DNA of 64,000 nucleotides, taken from Pseudomonas sp. RIT-PI-r. GTDB taxonomy: Bacteria > Pseudomonadota > Gammaproteobacteria > Pseudomonadales > Pseudomonadaceae. Position numbers and translations under genes: made by a program. Below, piece after piece: positions 59,776-64,000 of this stretch. The first letter of the stretch is position 1. Every line of letters starts with the position of its first letter. A model generated the notes under the pieces. It worked only from the letters and a program-made list of their open reading frames with translations, had not been told where the DNA came from and did not search any database. Where the stretch lies: NCBI RefSeq assembly GCF_001297015.1, contig NZ_LIGE01000038.1:50828-114827 (forward strand). The letters are read 5' to 3'.

Positions 59776-59851
59776 TGGCAGGTCAGGAGGGAATCGAACC
59801 CCCAACCTACGGTTTTGGAGACCGTCGCTCTGCCAATTGAGCTACTGACCT
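59776..59851 (-). tRNA. tRNA-Trp (anticodon CCA)
   Basis: 76 bases including an encoded CCA end. The cloverleaf reads AGGTCAG...CTGACCT with anticodon loop CTCCAAAA and T-loop GGTTCGATTC. It lies between the second tuf and secE. Confidence 0.96.
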
Positions 59852-59862
59852 AAAACAAAATC

Positions 59863-59884
59863 AGGCCGACCATTATGCCGGCCC
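59863..59884 (-). terminator. Weak hairpin between second tuf and tRNA-Trp
   Basis: Minus strand GGGCCGGC-ATAATG-GTCGGCC followed by TGATTTTG; one imperfect pair. It may be a partial terminator or an RNA-processing point, as tRNA-Trp and secE follow on the same strand. Confidence 0.5.
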
Positions 59885-59904
59885 GAAAAAGACATTACAA
59901 CAAC

Positions 59905-61098
59905 TTACTCGATGATTTTAGCTACGACGCCAGCGCCGACGGTACGACCGCCTTCACGGATAGCGAAACGCAGACCATCTTCCATCGCGATGGTTTTGAT
60001 CAGGGTAACAGTCATCTGAATGTTGTCACCTGGCATTACCATTTCAACGCCTTCTGGCAGCTCGCAGTTACCAGTCACGTCAGTAGTACGGAAGTAGAAC
60101 TGTGGACGGTAGCCTTTGAAGAACGGAGTATGACGACCGCCTTCTTCCTTGCTCAGAACGTAAACTTCTGCGGTGAACTTGGTGTGCGGCTTAACGGTAC
60201 CCGGCTTAACCAGAACCTGACCACGCTCAACGTCGTCACGCTTGGTGCCACGCAGCAGTACGCCGCAGTTCTCGCCAGCACGACCTTCGTCGAGCAGCTT
60301 GCGGAACATTTCAACACCAGTGCAAGTAGTCACGGTGGTGTCACGCAGACCAACGATTTCCAGAGGATCCTGAACGCGAACGATACCGCGCTCGATACGA
60401 CCAGTCACAACAGTACCGCGACCAGAGATCGAGAATACGTCTTCGATTGGCATCAGGAACGGCTTGTCGGTCAGACGTACTGGTTCTGGGATGTAGCTGT
60501 CCAGAGTTTCAACCAGCTTCTTGACGGCAGTGGTGCCCATCTCGTTGTCGTCTTTGCCTTCCAGAGCCATACGAGCCGAACCGATAATGATTGGAGTATC
60601 ATCGCCCGGGAAGTCGTAGGTGGACAGCAGGTCGCGAACTTCCATCTCAACCAGTTCCAGCAGCTCAGCGTCGTCTACCAGGTCAGCCTTGTTCAGGAAA
60701 ACCACGATGTACGGTACGCCAACCTGACGGGACAGCAGGATGTGCTCACGGGTTTGTGGCATCGGACCATCAGCGGCCGAGCAAACCAGAATAGCGCCGT
60801 CCATTTGAGCAGCACCGGTGATCATGTTCTTCACATAGTCAGCGTGACCTGGGCAGTCAACGTGAGCGTAGTGACGGATCTTCGAGTTGTACTCAACGTG
60901 TGCGGTATTGATGGTAATGCCGCGTGCTTTTTCTTCCGGAGCGCTGTCGATCTTGTCGAAGTCAACGATTGCCGAACCGAAAACCTCGGAGCAAACGCGA
61001 GTCAGAGCAGCAGTCAAAGTGGTTTTACCGTGGTCAACGTGACCAATGGTCCCAACGTTGACGTGCGGCAGGGAACGATCAAATTTTTCCTTAGCCAT
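59905..61098 (-). CDS. tufB: Elongation factor Tu, second copy
   Basis: A 397-residue EF-Tu with the same protein sequence as the copy at 43341-44534. It starts with ATG 61098; the frame is open to 61227 through the upstream tRNA region and that extension is rejected. Order tRNA-Tyr, tRNA-Gly, tRNA-Thr, tuf, tRNA-Trp, secE matches the classical tRNA-tufB locus. Confidence 0.98.
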   Translation of the reverse strand: MAKEKFDRSLPHVNVGTIGHVDHGKTTLTAALTRVCSEVFGSAIVDFDKIDSAPEEKARGITINTAHVEYNSKIRHYAHVDCPGHADYVKNMITGAAQMDGAILVCSAADGPMPQTREHILLSRQVGVPYIVVFLNKADLVDDAELLELVEMEVRDLLSTYDFPGDDTPIIIGSARMALEGKDDNEMGTTAVKKLVETLDSYIPEPVRLTDKPFLMPIEDVFSISGRGTVVTGRIERGIVRVQDPLEIVGLRDTTVTTCTGVEMFRKLLDEGRAGENCGVLLRGTKRDDVERGQVLVKPGTVKPHTKFTAEVYVLSKEEGGRHTPFFKGYRPQFYFRTTDVTGNCELPEGVEMVMPGDNIQMTVTLIKTIAMEDGLRFAIREGGRTVGAGVVAKIIE

Positions 61099-61150
61099 CG
61101 ATATCACCCTTAACAGAAGAATTGAGCAAACAACATTAGCCATTAAAACA

Positions 61151-61176
61151 AAGGCAGATATTTTCATATCTGCCTT
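61151..61176 (-). terminator. Perfect GAAA-loop hairpin between tRNA-Thr and tufB
   Basis: Minus strand AAGGCAGATAT-GAAA-ATATCTGCCTT, an 11-base stem with a GNRA tetraloop, followed by TGTTTTAAT. It could partly terminate or be an RNase processing signal in the tRNA-tufB transcript. Confidence 0.6.
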
Positions 61177-61182
61177 GTTATA

Positions 61183-61258
61183 TGGAGCTCTTGAGCGGAT
61201 TTGAACCGCTGACCTCACCCTTACCAAGGGTGTGCTCTACCAACTGAGCTACAAGAGC
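61183..61258 (-). tRNA. tRNA-Thr (anticodon GGU)
   Basis: 76 bases with encoded CCA; acceptor GCTCTTG/CAAGAGC, anticodon loop TTGGTAA, T-loop GGTTCAAATCC. Confidence 0.96.
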
Positions 61259-61284
61259 GAAACACTTTGCACAACCTGCAAACT

Positions 61285-61358
<74 letters not shown>

Positions 61359-61383
61359 GGAGCCTGCAGCTCACGCTTAAATC

Positions 61384-61468
61384 TGGTGGAGGGAGAAGGA
61401 TTCGAACCTTCGAAGTCGTAGACGTCAGATTTACAGTCTGATCCCTTTGGCCGCTCGGGAACCCCTCC
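61384..61468 (-). tRNA. tRNA-Tyr (anticodon GUA)
   Basis: 85 bases with a long variable arm and encoded CCA; acceptor GGAGGGG, anticodon loop CTGTAAA, T-loop GGTTCGAATCC. First in the tRNA-tufB transcript. Confidence 0.96.
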
Positions 61469-61481
61469 TAATCAGGCCGGC

Positions 61482-61509
61482 ATTCTATATCATGCCAAGC
61501 CCCTGTCAA
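61482..61509 (-). promoter_or_regulatory. Strong promoter for the tRNA-Tyr-Gly-Thr-tufB transcript
   Basis: Minus strand TTGACA (61509-61504), a 16-base spacer, TAGAAT (61487-61482), then a GC-rich discriminator GCCGGCC typical of stringently controlled stable-RNA promoters. It lies 14 bases before tRNA-Tyr. Confidence 0.85.
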
Positions 61510-61611
61510 GCATTTTCTCATTTAAAAACCTGAGCTTAGCTGCATTGACACCGCTTCACTTTGAAACCCCGTCTGGGTCTTCACTGTGGAGCGGGCGCCA
61601 TTCTATGCAAA

Positions 61612-62043
61612 CTATTCGGCAGGTGCAACCCCCTCACACAGCATTATTTTATGTTTTAACTCATTGAATTCCTTGGAAAGGTTTTGCAATTGCACACTCC
61701 CCAACAAACGCTGGCTCTCAGGCGCAACAGACAGCCAATAACCCGCCCCCAAAGCCCCCTTCGACGAGGACTGCCCATTAACCCCCATTTCAGCCAAACG
61801 CTGCTGAAGAGCTGAGATCGACTCCTGTCGAGTAAAGCCCCCGAGAAAGAGACACTCTTGGCGCCGCGCCCCCTGCACCTCCCGTACATCACCGGTCGTT
61901 TCACTCAGTAGGCGAATATCCTGCTGCGAACCCCGATACAAACTAAGAGGCGTCACATCCTTTGCCCGCAAGGGCGCCTCCTGCTGATGCCAGACATAAT
62001 AGAAAACATTGAGAACCAGAAGCAGGAGGAACAACCAACGCAT
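61612..62043 (-). CDS. SPOR-like membrane-anchored small protein
   Basis: A 143-residue protein with an N-terminal anchor (MRWLFLLLLVLNVFYYVW) and a C-terminal part (about 70-135) that resembles the SPOR fold (CLFLGGFTRQESISALQQRL, then GAGYWLSVAP). SPOR domains bind denuded peptidoglycan at division sites; the match is by eye. The GAGG ribosome site for ATG 62043 overlaps the coaX stop. Its place after coaX is as in other pseudomonads. Confidence 0.72.
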   Translation of the reverse strand: MRWLFLLLLVLNVFYYVWHQQEAPLRAKDVTPLSLYRGSQQDIRLLSETTGDVREVQGARRQECLFLGGFTRQESISALQQRLAEMGVNGQSSSKGALGAGYWLSVAPESQRLLGSVQLQNLSKEFNELKHKIMLCEGVAPAE

Positions 62044-62050
62044 ACAAACC

Positions 62051-62803
62051 TCAGGACAAAGGACAAGCCATAGCCAGCCCCACAAACACCAGGTCCGGAA
62101 CGTTTCTGGCCTCAGGAACAACACCTGCAACCAGATCAGCATCACCACCGGTTATAAAGACAGCGAAGTCAGCCCCCCAATAGGAGCGCGCCATTTCCAG
62201 CTGCGTCAATACGAAGCCTCGCAACATCAATGAACACCCACGCTCTACCGCCTCAACGGTAGTCCGCCCCGGCGCGTTACTGGACAGCGCCCGTTCGGCA
62301 GCCAAATCCCCATAACGAATCTTTCGGGTATGAGTACGCAACTGGTTTCGCATCAGCGGCATTCCAGGACAAATAAAGCCGCCCAGATGCTCGCCATCAG
62401 CCGCGATAAAATCAGCAGTTACCGCCGTACCGAAATCCAGTACCAGGCAAGCACTTCCCGAAGACAGATGAAACCCACCCAGCATCGCCAGCCATCGATC
62501 AAGCCCAAGGCGCTCATAGTCTTCGTAACCATTTCTAACGCCTGACATTTCGCGAGCAGATTTCGCGCACACCACCGAAATACCGAATTCCCGCTCAATA
62601 ATTTCGATCAGAGCGCCGGTTTCTTCACTGGTCCTTACACTGACCAGTCGACATTTACGCAGACAAAGCCGGTCAAACGCCCGCAAACTCTCAAGCAGCG
62701 CCAAATCCGAGTCGACGACCCCTTCCGAGACCAGGCCGCCGACCGTGGCATTCAGCACGCGCCATTTTATAAAGCTGTTTCCGCAGTCGAGCTCAAGAAT
62801 CAT
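62051..62803 (-). CDS. coaX: Type III pantothenate kinase
   Basis: A 250-residue enzyme making 4'-phosphopantothenate, the first step of coenzyme A synthesis. It has the ASKHA-fold start MILELDCGNSFIKWRV (phosphate loop with Asp6), the GLDRWLAMLGG block and VLDFGTAVTADFI. ATG 62803 is used; a GTG one codon earlier is possible. Its start overlaps the end of birA by 11 bases. Confidence 0.96.
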   Translation of the reverse strand: MILELDCGNSFIKWRVLNATVGGLVSEGVVDSDLALLESLRAFDRLCLRKCRLVSVRTSEETGALIEIIEREFGISVVCAKSAREMSGVRNGYEDYERLGLDRWLAMLGGFHLSSGSACLVLDFGTAVTADFIAADGEHLGGFICPGMPLMRNQLRTHTRKIRYGDLAAERALSSNAPGRTTVEAVERGCSLMLRGFVLTQLEMARSYWGADFAVFITGGDADLVAGVVPEARNVPDLVFVGLAMACPLS

Positions 62804-63746
62804 CACGCAACCTCAGGCTGAGCTCACCACCACTAAATACTTTTTCCACGCCGTTCACCCTCAAGCGCAGAGCACCTTGATTATCAATTCCGAGCACCAC
62901 ACCATCTATGTGGCTGGCACCGGCAATCAACGATACCGATCGCTCCTGCCACAAGTGATTCGCCTCCCATTCCGCCCGAAGGACTGAAAAACCACTCACC
63001 TGATGACACCGAATGTAGGCGTCCAACTGATTACTCAGCTCAGCCACCAAAGCATTACGATCGCAGCTACTGCCGGACTCAAGTCGGATAGATGTCCACT
63101 GCTGATCAACCTCATCAGCAACCTGCATATTCACATTGATACCGATACCCAGCACCACATGACAGACATCGGCGGGGTCGCCAACGAGCTCAAGCAGAAT
63201 GCCGGCAATTTTCTTGTTACCCACCAGAACATCATTGGGCCATTTCAAACCGGCATTTACCACGCCAAATCTTCGCAGCGCCTGCATTACAGCCAACCCT
63301 ACAACAAGACTCAACCCTTCGAGCTGGCGCATTCCACCATCGATTCGAAGGACAAGGCTGTAATATAGATTTTCAGCAAACGGACTGACCCACTTACGAC
63401 CTCTGCGGCCGCGGCCAGAAACTTGCCGCTCTGCAAGCACCAAAAACGGCGCCAGACTGCCTTGACCAATAGAACGCAATGCTTCGGCATTAGTCGAGTC
63501 GACCGAATCCAGAACGGTCACCGGCCAATCCGGTGCCATTGTCGATATCTTTAGAGAGTCGAGCAGCATTAATGGCGATGCCAGTTGATAGCCCCGCCCC
63601 CGGACTTTATGGATAGACAAACCCAGCTCAGCCTCTAGATGCTGAAGCTGCTTCCATACTGCACTTCGACTTATTCCCAGGGCCTCGCCCAGATCCTGAC
63701 CAGAATGGAAACGCCCATCCTTCAGAAGATTCAACAACGTCAGCAT
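62793..63746 (-). CDS. birA: Bifunctional biotin-protein ligase / biotin repressor
   Basis: A 317-residue protein with an N-terminal winged helix (about 1-60; LGEALGISRSAVWKQLQHLE), the ligase core with the biotinyl-AMP loop SGRGRRGRKWVSP and LKWPNDVLVGNKKIAGIL, and a C-terminal SH3-like domain. It attaches biotin to AccB and can repress biotin genes. A small hairpin GCCTC/GAGGC (63756-63770) lies in the leader. coaX overlaps its end. Confidence 0.96.
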   Translation of the reverse strand: MLTLLNLLKDGRFHSGQDLGEALGISRSAVWKQLQHLEAELGLSIHKVRGRGYQLASPLMLLDSLKISTMAPDWPVTVLDSVDSTNAEALRSIGQGSLAPFLVLAERQVSGRGRRGRKWVSPFAENLYYSLVLRIDGGMRQLEGLSLVVGLAVMQALRRFGVVNAGLKWPNDVLVGNKKIAGILLELVGDPADVCHVVLGIGINVNMQVADEVDQQWTSIRLESGSSCDRNALVAELSNQLDAYIRCHQVSGFSVLRAEWEANHLWQERSVSLIAGASHIDGVVLGIDNQGALRLRVNGVEKVFSGGELSLRLRDDS

Positions 63747-63837
63747 GCAGGTCTCGCCTCACAATGAGGCCCGAATAATAGCCATGCCCCGCGCCGTTGC
63801 ATAGAAATCAAGCAAGCGCTTTTCTAACGAGCAAAAC

Positions 63838-63867
63838 AAAACCCCAACTGCTTTCGCAATTGGGGTT
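63838..63867 (-). terminator. Terminator of the rRNA operon
   Basis: Minus strand AAACCCCAATTGCGAAAGCAGTTGGGGTTT with a following T-run (TTGTTTTGC), about 13 bases after the 5S gene. Confidence 0.85.
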
Positions 63868-63879
63868 TCGGAATTTAAT

Positions 63880-63996
63880 CTTGACGATGACCTACTCTCA
63901 CATGGGGAAACCCCACACTACCATCGGCGATGCATCGTTTCACTGCTGAGTTCGGGATGGGATCAGGTGGTTCCAACGCTCTATGGTCGTCAAGAA
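63880..63996 (-). rRNA. rrf: 5S ribosomal RNA
   Basis: About 117 bases visible on the minus strand, from CTTGACGACCATAGAGCG to GAGAGTAGGTCATCGTCAAG, closing the terminal helix. Exact ends may differ by a few bases. The 23S gene of the same operon would lie just beyond the right edge. Confidence 0.95.
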
Positions 63997-64000
63997 ATTC

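Noticed and set aside
59875..61113. Long plus-strand open frames opposite both tuf genes
   Set aside because: The same frame appears opposite each tuf copy because the genes are near-identical; it is an antisense shadow with no ribosome site.
61099..61227. 43-residue N-terminal extension of the second EF-Tu
   Set aside because: It translates part of tRNA-Thr and its hairpin; EF-Tu starts at 61098 like the other copy.

Overview
The window comes from a Pseudomonas chromosome, most likely the P. fluorescens group. The evidence is gene content and order (ssb, MFS, uvrA, ftnA/bfrA, katA, rplQ-rpoA and onward through secE, tuf, tRNAs, coaX, birA and 5S, as in P. aeruginosa), the GC-rich coding bias, and short inverted repeats of the pseudomonad REP type (GTAGGAGTGAGCCTGCTCGCGAT and relatives). 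The taxonomic call is inference from memory; no search was run. Layout, left to right. (1) 1-9.7 kb: the C-terminal part of the large helicase Lhr, a convergent MscS-type channel, a DUF72 gene, then the overlapping trio ybhP-clsB-ybhN (EEP phosphodiesterase, cardiolipin synthase, UPF0104 membrane protein). (2) 9.7-13.6 kb: a DUF3182 gene overlapping an alpha/beta hydrolase, then a GlxA-type AraC regulator divergent from a cysteine hydrolase. (3) 13.6-18.3 kb: the yjfIJKLMC cluster, which is a DUF2170 protein with an added antitoxin-like N-terminus, a PspA/IM30 protein, DUF2491, DUF350 membrane protein, DUF1190 and a glutathionylspermidine-synthase-like ATP-grasp enzyme. A nested palindrome lies in front of it and a REP pair lies inside it. 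(4) 18.3-22.1 kb, minus strand: an accessory cassette of four genes joined by stop/start overlaps. They are a TPR-GNAT protein, a small helical protein, a LysM-like/peptidoglycan-binding protein and a 469-residue protein I do not recognise. The set looks like cargo genes of contractile injection (type VI) or polymorphic-toxin loci, but no VgrG, Hcp or PAAR gene is present here. (5) 22.1-29.4 kb: ssb behind a YajR-like MFS gene, uvrA, bacterial ferritin and katA. (6) 29.4-59.9 kb, all minus strand: the alpha, spc, S10, str and rplKAJL-rpoBC gene groups plus nusG-secE. (7) 59.8-64 kb, all minus strand: tRNA-Trp, a second tuf, tRNA-Thr, tRNA-Gly, tRNA-Tyr, a small SPOR-like gene, coaX, birA, and the 5S end of an rRNA operon with its terminator. 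How the parts work together: the right half is the core transcription-translation machine, with visible promoters (rpsL, rpsJ, rpsM, a tRNA promoter, and one inside the spc group) and terminators or attenuators at the group boundaries. The left half is envelope maintenance (MscS, ClsB, YbhN, PspA-like cluster), DNA repair (Lhr, UvrA, SSB), oxidative and iron defence (KatA, ferritin), and one probable mobile interbacterial-competition cassette. No insertion sequence, prophage, CRISPR array or plasmid function was seen. Only one stretch over 300 bases lacks a gene: 5285-5695, which holds two repeat elements.
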